Shown here in pieces: positions 18,551-28,776 of a DNA stretch of 64,000 nt. The first letter of the stretch is position 1; the number at the start of each line of letters is the position of its first letter. A program made the position numbers and the translations under genes. The notes beneath the pieces are model-generated. The model was not told the DNA's origin and made no database searches. It saw only the letters and a list, made by a program, of their open reading frames with translations. The DNA comes from Muricea muricata. Its lineage: Eukaryota; Cnidaria; Anthozoa; Malacalcyonacea; Plexauridae. The stretch spans positions 6,887,013-6,951,012 of the forward strand of contig OY979723.1 of NCBI GenBank assembly GCA_963855995.1. The letters are read 5' to 3'.

Positions 18551-19486
18551 AATATGGACATAGCGTAGCCAGGTTTAGACATAAGTTAAAATACAACGTT
18601 CTCTGACTAAATATTTTATTAAAACGAGCTTTTGACTACCTAACTGTAGCCTTCAACGGGTTAAAGCGGAATGAAACTATTTACAAGCTGTGCGATGAAA
18701 TGCGAGATCAAGCAAGAAGTGATTAGCGATTACATGCTTTGCGAACAAGCGTAGCATATTGTTTTGGAAGCGGCTTAGAATTATTGTCAGAATTAGTTAT
18801 TACAGCTGTATACCAAGATTCTAATGTTTTTCGTGTCCAATAGTTGCCACCATCTTTTACTTTTCCATTATTAAAGTCAACTCTATGATTAAGTTCCCAT
18901 GCATGCTTAGCTATGTTTGAGCCTTTTTTACAGTTCTTTACACTTCTAATATGTTTCTTTTTTCGCGTTTCAAAAGATCTCCCTGTCCCACCAACATACG
19001 ACCAAGAGCAATCAGAACAAGGTATATTATAGACGACATTGGCGCGTTGCTCAGGTGCGATTTGATGTTTGGGGGAAGGAAACATTCTTTGTTGGATTTT
19101 CAATGGCTTAGTCACCATTCTGATGTTTTGTTTCTGTAAAATACGTCGTAGTGCGTCGGTTATTCCACTTATGTAGGGTAAAGCGACATATCCACTTGGT
19201 TCATCGATATCATCAAAACGTTTGAAGAATTGTCCAACAAGCTCTTCAGGCGATGGCATGATGGTGTAATTAACTAGTTCTGACAATAATTCTAAGCCGT
19301 TTCCAAAACAACATGCTACGCTTTTTCGCAAAACATGCAATCGCTAATTACTTCCTGCTTGATCTCGCATTTCATCGCACAGCTTAATTAGTTTCATTCC
19401 GCTTCAACCCGTCGAAGGCTACTGTTAGGTAGTCGAAAGCTGGTTTTAATAAAATATTTAGTCAGAGAACGTTGTATTTTAAAAAA
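18551..19486 (-). mobile_element. PLE-2: Penelope-like fragment with inverted arms and 12-bp target duplication
   Basis: Arms of about 216 bp (18588-18803 and 19265-19480) are inverted copies of each other and flank a minus-strand Penelope 3' coding region. GTTTGGTGAGTT occurs at 18539-18550 and 19487-19498, just outside the element, as a target-site duplication. The interrupted LINE-3 sequence joins across it. About 37 bp beyond the left arm (18551-18587) have no partner, a tail-like extension also known in Penelope elements. Confidence 0.85.
18723..19264 (-). pseudogene. Penelope-like C-terminal domain with GIY-YIG endonuclease (PLE-2)
   Basis: The frame from MPSPEELVGQFFKRFDDI through VALPYISGITDALRRIL and KIQQRMFPSPKHQIAPEQRA leads to NVVYNIPCSDCSWSYVGGTG, then RSFETRKKKHIRSV and SNIAKHAWELNHRVDF. 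It ends in LPKQYATLVRKACNR. The VYNIPC...SYVGGTGR block is the GIY-YIG motif with the conserved Arg in the next helix. The frame is open, but the reverse transcriptase is missing, so it is a truncated non-autonomous copy. The 27 residues open upstream come from the inverted arm read backward and are not real protein. Confidence 0.85.
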
Positions 19487-20607
19487 GTTTGGTGAGTTGT
19501 TTGTATTCTTTCTTTGTACTGAAAAATTAATGTCGTAAAAATATTATTAGGAAATTTTGAAAGTAAACTACCCAAGTTTCGTAGTTCATTTTTCAACAAA
19601 TAGCAACTGTTGCCAAACCATTTTTGCTTTTGTATTGTACTTCTTTGTTTGTTTTTGGAAAATCGTCTGTTCCTAATCCCTTTCACATTTTTGAAGCGTT
19701 AACAATAATGTTTGTAAACTAATTCACTAATGAATCCGCATTCTGATCTTGTGGACATTGAAACATCTCTGTACTTAATTCTAACATCTCATCATCCAGT
19801 ATTCATCTCAGCCAAAGTATTATTAAGATTTTCCGAAAGAGAGGTTTTTAAAGTATCATTGCACATAAAAGACATAGGAAGTGGTGACTTGTAAAGTTTT
19901 CTCTGTCTCTGGCGGTAAATAAAGCTTATATAGTTTCTAAACAGAAGGAAAGAAAACAATGATGCGAAAATTGTGTAATTTGTGATATTACCCGCATGAC
20001 CTCCGAATAGACAATAGTATGATCAAGCACACTTGCTGCATCATAAGTTTGACAAGTAAATTGTCCAATATAGTCACCTTTCGTCTTAAAAGAATTAAAT
20101 CATTTCCACAACACAACTCGACCAATGATTTCCCATATGAGTTATAATGGTTGTCTTTGGAGTTGTGTGACGCAATTAAACCATTAAAAGAAGAGATAGA
20201 AAGGGAAAAATCTCCTATAAGCGGTATGTTACTATGTAATCATCTAAATTACTCATTCTAGCATTAAAATCACCACATAATACTATGCTCCCTAGTTTCG
20301 ATCATTTATAAATATCTTCCTGAAGAGATTCAAAATGATCGCAGTCTAGTCGACGTTCTCTACAAGAGTTTTGCGGGGGAAAATAAACACTACATACAAA
20401 CAAATCTCGTTTCATGTGGAAAAAATCATTATCTAATTTCCACCCAAGAAATTGTTCACTACTTTCTTTATCAAAAAATCTGATCCCTTTTCTCCACTCT
20501 GATCTCACCAACACAGTTATAGCTGCCGCCCGAGTTTCTCCAAGCTTTATCAGGTTTTTGCCCAAAGTTGGAAAATGAATGAAAACCTTGTATATATTCA
20601 ATGTACA

Positions 20608-20860
20608 CTGTTAAAAAATCACTATAAATTTATAGGAAAAAGTACTGACAGCTTGGGTGCCAGGAAAATACTGTAAAATTACAGACAGTTGTTAATTTAC
20701 AGCATATATAGTAAATTTACAGGTACCGTAAAATTACCGACATTTGTTATTTAATAGGATGTTGTAAATTTACTATAGTACTGTAAATTTACAGTTACTA
20801 TAGTACTGTAAATTTACAGTAAAAACTACTGGCAGCTTGGGTGCCAGGAAAATATACTAT
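20608..20860. repeat. Array A: palindromic motif CTGTAAATTTACAG
   Basis: Starts ACACTGTTAAAAAATC and contains several complete or partial copies of ACTGTAAATTTACAGT and its variants. A duplicated block, GGCAGCTTGGGTGCCAGG (CAGCTTGGGTGCCAGG at 20652), appears at both ends. The array is cut by the Ngaro/PAT-type retroelement at 20861, and a related stretch (CTGTTTTTTTTACAG, GTAAAAATACATC) follows that element at 25582-25700. No coding capacity. Compare arrays at 28671-31423 and 60271-60620. Confidence 0.75.
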
Positions 20861-21011
20861 GTATTTTGTTGCGTTACGCAATTAGCATGTGCTGCATTGT
20901 GCAGGTAACAAAGGAATGTACTCAAGGGAGTTACGGCGTGAGTATATAAGATCGTGGTAAGTGACCACAGTTATCGAAGGCATCTATACTCGCAACAACA
21001 ACCTAAATTTG
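20861..21011 (+). repeat. Split direct repeat A1
   Basis: 151 bp, matching 25090-25241 with one single-base length difference (ACGCATTAGC here, ACGCAATTAGC there). It contains AGTATATAAG near 20941, a possible TATA element for transcription of the retroelement. Confidence 0.9.
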
Positions 21012-21013
21012 CG

Positions 21014-21564
21014 ATGGCGTCGGATTTGGAACGGGAACTTTTGGCGAGTGATAATGAAACATCGCCATCTATCTCGGCTCAGCCTAGTGTGCTTCCACCG
21101 TCTACAACTGTCTCTGCGTCTTTGCCTATGGATGCGTCTGGCACACAGCAGCTATTTCAGCAATTTGTTCAAATGCTGGATAATAAGCTGGATCACAAGC
21201 TCGCTAGCTTCAAAAGAAATTTCGACGACAAAGACGAACACCACGCTTCCCAGCTCAAAAAAAATTAAAGCTTGAATCCAAAGCTACCAGCTCGTTAAAA
21301 TTTAAAGGCAATAAACTGATACAATATGAGTTCAACGTCGCATGCATTGACAGTCTTGAGAAGGTTTCGAAATGCGTTTTGGACGGTGATTTGTCTAAAG
21401 CCAGTGATGAGTTACAGGCGCCGACTTCCATCAGCAAGGCACAGCTCCCGCCTCCCAAAACTAACTTGTTTACCGATTCAAGGCATGCGATGGCTGCTGC
21501 AAGAATGTGTGCAGATGAGTATTTTTCTTTAGATAATGTATTGATAATGACGCACATGCGTTAG
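21014..21564 (+). pseudogene. Gag-like protein of the tyrosine-recombinase retroelement, frameshifted
   Basis: Starts MASDLERELLASDNETSPSI directly after A1. After a frame change near 21268 it continues as ATSSLKFKGNKLIQYEFNVA, then CIDSLEKVSKCVLDGDLSKA. The K-x-K/R-GNK-x-QYEFN block is a recurrent feature of Gag-like proteins in DIRS/Ngaro elements. It ends at 21562-21564. The protein would package the element RNA. The frameshift disables it. Confidence 0.72.
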
Positions 21565-21592
21565 ATAGTGTTCATGAGTTTTTAGAGAATTC

Positions 21593-23351
21593 TTGTTCGG
21601 TAAGAGTGAATTAGGTAAGGGGCGACTACGCATTCATGTTACCTCTTGGAAGTCTATTGGGGCCTCTGAGTTTATCGTTGATACCATTTCTCGTGGCTAT
21701 ATTATCCCTTTTTTAACTACACCGCCAAAAGCTTGTTTTAAGAACAATAGATCAGCCTTGGCGTACCCAGTATTTGTTAACCGTGCCATCACCGAGTTAA
21801 TCACTGCCGGTTCTACTGTAGAATGTCTTTCTCCACCTACTGTGGTGAACCCATTATCTGTTGCTATTCAGTCAAACGGTAAAAAGAGACTCATTTTAGA
21901 CCTCCGCTATCCTAATAGTTTTTTAAAGAAACGCAAAGTTAAGTTTGAAGGAGTTCAAGATATGTTAACAGTGTTGTCGGACCGCCCACAGCAGTACTTC
22001 TTTTCGTTCGATATTAAGTCGGGTTATCATCACATAGAGATTTTTCCGGATGATCAACAATTTTTAGGTTTTCTTGGACCGACCGGGGCTAGTTAAATAT
22101 TTCAAATTTACTGTTTTGCCATTTGGCTTGGCCACAGGGCCATACATATTTACCAAGCTTATGAGACCACTCGTTAAACGCTGGCGGGCTTCCGCCTGTA
22201 AAATTGTTGTCTATTTAGATGATGGCATGGGAGCCTCGCATTCTTTTTCGTCTTGTGTGCATCAAACTAACTGAGTTAAATCTGATCTAATAAATAGCGG
22301 TCTGGTTCCGAATGATGAAAAATCTATTTGGTGTCCCAACCAACAGTTAACTTGGTTGGGCCGAGACTGGAATTTGCAGTTTCAAACTTTATCCATTCCA
22401 CAAAAGAAGATTGTTAAGTTACAAACTTCTATTAATGATGCACTGGCATCACGTAAAATTAAAGCCAGGCAGCTGGCTTCCGTGACGGGTTTGATTAATT
22501 CTACCTCTATTGTTTTTGGCAGCATCTGTAAATTAATGACCAAGGCTTTGCATTGACGGATTAATTGTGTGCTCACTTGGGATTCTGTACTCACTTTAGA
22601 TTCTGACTCGATAAAAGAGCTCCAGTTTTGGCTACGCTCTGTTAAGAATTTGAATTGTCATTTAATTGTACTGAAACCAAGCTTGTGTAGGAAAGTTGTA
22701 TATTCAGATGCCAGCAACACTGGTTGCGCAGCATTCATTTCCATTGACAGTACTCCAATTTTTTATAAGAACTGGGATGCCATTGAGATGAAACAAAGCT
22801 CCACTTGGAGAGAACTAATTAGTGTTAGGGACGAATGCATTACGTAGTTTTATTCCTATTTTACATAGTAATACAGTGAAAGACTTACAGATAATCAAGC
22901 TGTTGTAGCCATTGTAAACTCGGGAAGCATGAAAGTGCACTTGCACAAATTAGCGCTTGATATATTCTACACTCTTAAAGATAGCAATATTGAGATGGAA
23001 ATAGAATGGATTTCCCGTACTTTAAGCGAGAGAGCTGATTATTTAAGCAGAATTATTGACCCTGATGACATGAGGGTTAAAGACCACTACTTTCAACTGC
23101 TTCAGGCCCGTTGGGGCGATTGCACAGTTGATTGTTTTGCTAGTTGCCAGAATTTCAAAATTAAGCGGTTTTATTCTAAATATTTTAATCCTAATTCTTT
23201 GGGGGTTGACTGCTTCTCATTTAATTGGTCAGGAGAGTTTTGTTGGCTCGTCCCGCCTGTTAGATTGATCCCAAGGGCAGTTAAGCATGTTTGTATGTCA
23301 CGCTGTCGTGCACTACTGACTATTCCCTTTTGGCCGTCAGCAGTGTTTTGA
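21593..23351 (+). pseudogene. Reverse transcriptase and RNase H of the tyrosine-recombinase retroelement
   Basis: The RT parts are KKRLILDLRYPNSFLKKRK, YFFSFDIKSGYHHIEI (motif A), then after a frameshift FKFTVLPFGLATGPYIFTK and KIVVYLDDGMG (motif C, YLDD). Next come WLGRDWNLQFQTLSIPQKKI and RNase H parts VVYSDASNTGCAAF, a broken TDNQAVVAIVNSG and WISRTLSERADYLSR. The domain order and VPFGL/YLDD pattern are those of DIRS/Ngaro RTs. Frame changes lie near 22080 and stops near 22275, 22555 and 22845, so it is dead. Confidence 0.85.
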
Positions 23352-23959
23352 CGGTTCCTTATTACGGAGGACGGGAATTTCTGTCCTTTCGTTCTGGACT
23401 GTGTTAAGTTTATATTGAGAATGGGAAAGATGTGTTTGACATGGGCGCGAACCCATGGTCGTTGTTTGGGTCCGATCGATTCAATAGTCTTGTCTTATTT
23501 TTGCTCCTAGACGCTGGCTACCGAACGTATAGCAGCTGTGGAGAGTTATATACATGAGGTGTATCAATGCTTATTGTTCGACTTTGATTTTACCAGGGTG
23601 AAATGTTTGTTTCAAGTGTGATGAAAATTGCTCGTTGCCAACAACGTCTTCAGCGTCTTGCTCTCAATCTACCAACGTTGTTGGTGCAAGCTAAGGCTCC
23701 CAGTACTGTCGACAAGTATTCTCGCGGGTTTATAAAGTTTAAAACCTGGGCTGCCGGGTTTAAAGGACTTGCAAGTTTTCCCGGCAAACGCGTGCTCTGT
23801 TGGTTTGTATTTACAGCATCTGATAAAGAGTAACAGTCCTTATTCTAGGTTAGAGTCTGCTGTTTACGGTACTAACTGGGCTCATCAACTGTACGGGTTC
23901 GATAGTCCTTGCGCCTCGGGTCTTGTTACGAACATTTTGGAAGCGGCGAAGCGGCAACT

Positions 23960-24007
23960 GAAAAAAAAAAAAAAACAAAAAAAAAAAAAAACAAAAAAAA
24001 AAACAAC
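23960..24007. repeat. A-rich tract inside the recombinase gene
   Basis: Three runs of about 10-15 A separated by single C residues. It lies where the recombinase coding sequence should be continuous and gives an artificial Lys-rich reading. Replication slippage on an A-rich codon run is the simplest explanation. Confidence 0.85.
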
Positions 24008-24235
24008 CAGTTTTGAAAAAAGAGCCTGTTACCATTGATATGATGGTAAAGCTTTGCGAAAAGTATGTGTCAGAAGGTGCCAATCTATATATTTGACCTG
24101 CGTGTTGCAGCTATATGTGTGACCGCTTTTCATGCTTTTCTACGATTTAGCGAGCTTTGCAAGTTTACGCTGTTGTGATGTCAAGTTCATGAGTACGTAT
24201 ACTGGCTGCGACATTCGTTTCGTTGAGCTATTCAT

Positions 24236-24475
24236 TAGGGACCTTACGATTTATAGGACGGCAACGCGACGGCAACGGCAAGAAAACACTTTATGATATA
24301 GCTTAGCAAAGCATAGAAGTTGTTTATCATCAATCGCATAAGTTGAGTTAACACATGTTAACAACACCTTGGTTGAAGACATGAGCTACATGTTTGAGAA
24401 GAGTTCTTAACTTGATCGAATTTAAAACTCCACCGGCTAAATTCAATACGCCTGCGTTAATACAAAGGTCCCTAT
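24236..24475. mobile_element. MITE in the tyrosine recombinase gene
   Basis: The inverted ends AGGGACCTT and AAGGTCCCT bound about 240 bp of AT-rich, non-coding sequence. The recombinase reading passes from RFVELFI to SKADV across it. TTA flanks both sides within a few bases (ATTCATTA at left, TTTTAAGAGC at right), suggesting a 3-bp duplication as in PIF/Harbinger-type MITEs. Superfamily is tentative. Confidence 0.65.
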
Positions 24476-24985
24476 TTTAAGAGCAAAGCTGACGTTATCG
24501 TGATGGCAATAGAGTGTTGATGGCTGAACCGGCTGATCATTCTTGTCCTTTTAAAATCCTGTCTCGGTACGTTGAAGCAGCTAATATTGATTTAAACTCC
24601 AGTAACCTGTTCTTTCGCACTGTTTATTTTTGCAAATCAAAGCGATTGTATAAACTGCGATCAACTAGGCTTTCTTATCCTCGTACCAGAGAGCTGGTTT
24701 TGAGTGCGTTTTCTAGTTTGGGGTATTCACCGAAAGCATTTGGACTTCACAGTCTTCGGAGTGGAGGTGCGACGGCAGCAGCCAATGCTGGTGTTCATGA
24801 TCGTCTATTTAAGCGTCATGGTCGTGGGCGATCAGAAACCGCCAAAGATGGTTATGTGAAGACAAACTGGACGCACTTTTGTCTGTTTCAAAAAGTTTGC
24901 ATATGTGATTATAGTGAATTAGCATTTAGTGTAAACAATAAATTTGTATTGCAAACGGCTTTCTTGGTGTATCGAAGCAGGCGGG

Positions 24986-25088
24986 CACAAATAAGAGATG
25001 CCCGCCTCCTATCTTGTTGTCTTATTATTGCGTTATGTAGTTTAGCTATAAAATGCTTTATGCTCGTTCACGAAGTGTTAGAGTATAA
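24986..25088 (+). repeat. Split direct repeat B1
   Basis: 103 bp, matching 25479-25581 (CACAAATAAGAGATGCCCGC to GTTAGAGTATAA) with no mismatch noticed by eye. It immediately precedes A2. Confidence 0.9.
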
Positions 25089-25089
25089 A

Positions 25090-25241
25090 TGTATTTTGTT
25101 GCGTTACGCAATTAGCATGTGCTGCATTGTGCAGGTAACAAAGGAATGTACTCAAGGGAGTTACGGCGTGAGTATATAAGATCGTGGTAAGTGACCACAG
25201 TTATCGAAGGCATCTATACTCGCAACAACAACCTAAATTTG
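25090..25241 (+). repeat. Split direct repeat A2
   Basis: Second copy of A1; see the element entry. Downstream sequence GTGTTTTCTTTCTG differs from that after A1, which defines the repeat end. Confidence 0.9.
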
Positions 25242-25478
25242 TGTTTTCTTTCTGTAGTTTGTTTTTCTAACAGGAAAAGTTTTACCAGATTGTTGGTCTA
25301 ACCGGCTTCAACTTCTTCCAGTGGAAAGTGCAAGTTTTTATCGCAACGTGGTGACTGGTGGTCGCAGTCCAAGGATCCCTTTATCAGTTTATGGCAAACT
25401 ATATGACTCGTAGTCTATAGAAACATATCATATTACGGTTCTACACTTTGTAATCGTGTATGTTGTAATATTCGACGT

Positions 25479-25581
25479 CACAAATAAGAGATGCCCGCCT
25501 CCTATCTTGTTGTCTTATTATTGCGTTATGTAGTTTAGCTATAAAATGCTTTATGCTCGTTCACGAAGTGTTAGAGTATAA
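25479..25581 (+). repeat. Split direct repeat B2, right end of the retroelement
   Basis: Second copy of B1. Beyond it the sequence returns to AT-rich repeat that resembles array A (GTTAAATTACATACACCTG). Confidence 0.9.
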
Positions 25582-26672
25582 GTTAAATTACATACACCTG
25601 TTTTTTTTACAGAATGATGTAAAAATACATCATAAAATGCTGGCAACTTATAGACAACAGCAAGGTCTGTAAAGTTACATTATTTTTACCCGTAAATCAT
25701 GGTTATTTGATGAGATATACAATTCAAACCAGATTTTCTTACATTGAATGCAACTATATGAATTTAATACAAATACAAAACAATAATAATATCAAGTCAG
25801 CGAGACTGCATGCATATAGCAAAAACGAATGCCGTCTTCTCAATCTTTTCTAAAACATTAAGACAATTACAAATAAGACTGTGTATACAATCCTTCTTAA
25901 AACCATTACAACAAAGTGAATAAAAGTTAATGTTTACATTAAAACTGAGTACTTTTTGCAATTCTAGAAAACGCAAACGATTGCAATGAAACAATAGGAA
26001 TATAAGCAACATATATAGCCAAAGACGTGGCTTGTACTGTATCATATTTCACCGTCTGTACTAGACAGTCCATTTACTCTCAAAGTCTTTCAAACAATTT
26101 GCCAAAGACATGCAGAACTTTTGAGTCAATACTTCTCTTCTTCGCTTTTGTCTTTCTTTGTTTACTGCCCTTTTCTGGATTCAGATTAAGGAATCATCTA
26201 CACAAAGAAAGCAACAATTCCTACATTAATATAAAAGTTTGGCCATGATATTTTGATTCAAAATAATGTCAAATCAACATTTAGGTAAGATTTGTAAGCG
26301 TTTGGGGCAGGATCTATAAGGAGACATTTTAAAAAACGATATAGGTAATGATAGAACATGGAAATTGAAACAAGCAAATCTTGCTGTTACTGAAAACGTT
26401 TCTCAATTATTGCCTGTCTACAGCATGTACAAATACTATCCCAACATATAGCTGATATTTGTTCTGCCAAATCTCAAAAAGAGTAATGCAATCAAAAGAA
26501 TTAAGAAATCCTCATCATCCAGTTTTCCCGATAATCCCTCAATATTCCAAGAACAAAATTTTAAAAGTTTTTTGACCTGCATTTGCTAACTAGATTCTTA
26601 CAATAACAATAAAAGTATTCTAGCTTGAAATACCTACAAAACTAAGGTATGGGAGTCTGGATAGCAGTGGAA
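25582..26672. other. Non-coding stretch; first 120 bp are the likely right half of array A
   Basis: 25582-25700 contains ACAGAATGATGTAAAAATAC and GTAAAGTTACATTATTTTTAC, inverted TTTAC/GTAAA motifs like those left of the retroelement. The rest is AT-rich without supported reading frames or repeats noticed. Confidence 0.5.
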
Positions 26673-27400
26673 CTATGGGAAAAAATGTGGAGAAACCGCA
26701 GATTGCGGATACATCAAATTACATTGCTGTAAGTTACTGGACACTAAAACATTAACTAACTTATTTATTGAGCTTAGCTGGGAAAAGATGTCGTTGATTC
26801 CATTTTCCTTCTTGGTTTCATTTTCTTTGTTGACTTTGGCAGCCTGTGTAGCAACGTCATACTTTTTTTCCCAGTAGGTCTTCTGGTCTTGGTATGGAGC
26901 TGACAAGGTTTCCATAACAAGGTCGAGGGTACGAGATATAGTCATCAGGTCGAATTGGATGATAAGCACCACTGTGGTTGGATAAATAACGTAGCTTGTT
27001 CACAAAGCCATTTGTCTCTCTAATCGCTCTCTTAATATTCGCTGCAAACTTAAGAACACCCTGATTCCTATTTAAATGCTTACTACCAAAATATGATGCT
27101 CCATCTTGTAGATTATTACTGTTCACAGGAATAACATCAGTAAAGTTCGAAATTTCGCTTCGAACTGCTCGATTTAATACCCGAATATTTTCATGCAAGT
27201 CATCATCCCGGGGAGTAATACTCAAAACAATGATCTTTTTCCTTGAAAAAATGCCTTTTTTAGCTGAAATTACCATCTCTAATTGCTTCTGGATCACCTC
27301 GTCTATCGTTAGACGTTCAACATCATTAACATAGAAGGTTATCATTAACTTCAGAAATATGTAATTGAAGGTTATCATTGACATCAGAAATGTGCAATTG
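26673..27400 (-). pseudogene. SGNH-esterase-like C-terminal fragment, possibly LINE ORF1
   Basis: A minus-strand piece reads KKIIVLSITPRDDDLHENIR, VLNRAVRSEISNFTDVIPVN, LQDGASYFGSKHLNRNQGVL and KFAANIKRAIRETNGFV. The D-G-x(n)-K-HLN block followed by an NIKRAI helix matches the last Asp/His region of SGNH-fold hydrolases, which occur in ORF1 of some CR1-type LINEs. A frame change near 26900 is followed by a charged, Gln/Lys-rich stretch (TYWEKKYDVATQAAKVNKEN). The N-terminal GDS block was not found, so this is a fragment. A host gene relic remains possible. Confidence 0.5.
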
Positions 27401-27444
27401 AAAAACACATGCCGTGTAATAAAAATGCAATTAGCTATGAACAA

Positions 27445-28670
27445 GTTGACAAGATGTCGTGGTGATGTAAAGTAAACTCGTTCACTGCGCGCTTAATACA
27501 ATGTTTCAGGTATTCATTTGATATTAGGTACAAATGATAAAGACTTGTTGAACACCATGTCCTATCCATAGTCTAAAAAGTTTTATTATGTGCATGGCAT
27601 AAAGCAGGTTTTCTGTAACAATAGCGGTCTTATTAGTCCCACAGAAATTATAAGTAATAACTTTGGTTCCATAACATAAATTTAGTTGTCTTTTATATTG
27701 TATGCTGGGCGTGCATGATGAATTTAACTGACAGACAGCTGACTGGTGTCCTTTCAGTTTGAATTTAACAATCAACCAACTTCGTGGAATTTCCCCGATA
27801 TTCATTTAGTTTATGCCAAAAATCATAACAATTAATTATTTAGTTTTCCATGAAAGTACAATTGAATGTCCTGTCAATGTACTCGGAAGGCATTGATTCT
27901 TTCAGTGCCTGAAAGGATATTCTATTCTATGTTTCATCCCTCGTTCGGAAGTTTTGTAATCGGAAGTTGGGAGAAACACAACAGTTTTCATCCAATCAGA
28001 ATCGTGAAACAATTTTTTTACATGTGCGAAAATCGTTTCGTCCAATCAGCGCAAGCGTGAGGTTACACACAAGCCAATACGTTCACGGCCAGCAAAGTTT
28101 TCGGTGAGGATTTTTTCAAGTTGCTGGCTATTTCTTGTGGCTATTTAGTCCATTTTAAGTTCAAATTGGGAAAGTTGGCAATTTCCCATGTTTAGAAAGA
28201 TTTAAAATGAAAGATTTAAAAAACCAAAAACATATTTTTGAAAGAGAAAATGCAAGCAAGAGGAACGTCAGCTATACCAAAATAATCAGCTATGTATAAT
28301 GCACTGTCATATTGTCCAACGACTCGCCATTATTATGGACCTGACACAGTCCATAAACTAGCAGTGAAAAATTGACATCTTTTAATTTCGTATCATTGCT
28401 GACGCTACAGGTTTAACTTCTTTGCTATAATTGCTATAGGTCTCTTCCTTCTCGAGATATTTGACGTTATTCGATATGTAAATTACACAACTTATGACAT
28501 CACTGATCTTTGAGATTGCTAGATTTGAAGCATATGATAATGAGGAACAACTAAAGCTGTGATGCACGTGTATAAACTATGATTAACCGCTTGGTGTTTG
28601 TACTTTTGAACGGAATATTAATCACGTTGAAATTATATTATTAGAGACTTTTGAAAAGTTATTACGCATT
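27445..28670. other. Non-coding stretch
   Basis: No supported gene. Two nearby copies of CCAATCAG lie at 27989-28035, and short AT-rich runs occur, but I see no repeat boundaries or coding signal. Confidence 0.4.
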
Positions 28671-28776
28671 CACTGCAAAAAATTCTGAGCAAAAATAACG
28701 CAAACCTTTGACTAAATGAATGCACCCATAGTTACTCGTGATTTTGAGTAAATTATACTCTAAGTAGTAAACTAAA

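Larger units (their letters stand above)
17086..20601 (-). pseudogene. LINE-3: degenerate LINE (endonuclease and reverse transcriptase), interrupted
   Basis: Minus-strand pieces in order begin with endonuclease parts FFHMKRDLFVCSVYFPPQNS (about 20400) and GSIVLCGDFNARMSNLDDY (about 20270). A linker FGNSCYLLKNELRNLGSLLS (about 19600) follows, then NPKEFWKLVKSIKLDNLNN (about 18460). The reverse transcriptase is readable as CLGKFFTSILNSRFSSFLEK (about 18000), ACFVDFRKAYDSVWREGL (about 17620), IGLKQGCNMS and CLLCADDLVLLSQSRSGLE (about 17300). The last part, VYLGVTLVSPFHI, breaks at 17086 and resumes at 12206. Many frameshifts and stops are present, plus insertion of a MITE, PLE-2 and LINE-2. Clade not assigned. 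The 5' end is truncated at the palindromic array (20608). Confidence 0.8.
23603..24890 (+). pseudogene. Tyrosine recombinase of the retroelement, broken
   Basis: The N-terminal part reads LLVQAKAPSTVDKYSRGFIK (core-binding domain), then after a frame change SPYSRLESAVYGTNWAHQLY. An A-rich tract and a 240-bp MITE interrupt the middle, and VTAFHAFLRFSELCKFT carries the first catalytic Arg. The catalytic C-terminus, FGLHSLRSGGATAAANAGV, then FKRHGRGRSETAKDGYV, shows the His-x-x-Arg block, the second His and the nucleophile Tyr. This enzyme would integrate a circular cDNA in place of a DDE integrase. Stops occur near 24095 and 24175. Confidence 0.82.
20861..25581 (+). mobile_element. Tyrosine-recombinase retroelement (Ngaro/PAT-like, DIRS order) with split direct repeats
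   Basis: Layout is A1 (20861-21011), coding region, B1 (24986-25088), A2 (25090-25241), about 240 bp, then B2 (25479-25581). A1 and A2 are identical except for one base; B1 and B2 are also nearly identical. This A1-ORFs-B1-A2-B2 pattern is the split direct repeat arrangement of Ngaro/PAT elements. The coding order is Gag-like, reverse transcriptase/RNase H, tyrosine recombinase. Frames are broken in several places despite near-identical repeats. Confidence 0.88.

Noticed and set aside
23850-24040. Lys-rich tail (KKKKKQKKKKTKKKTT) as a nuclear signal
   Set aside because: It comes from an A-rich expansion inside the broken recombinase gene, not from a conserved protein segment.
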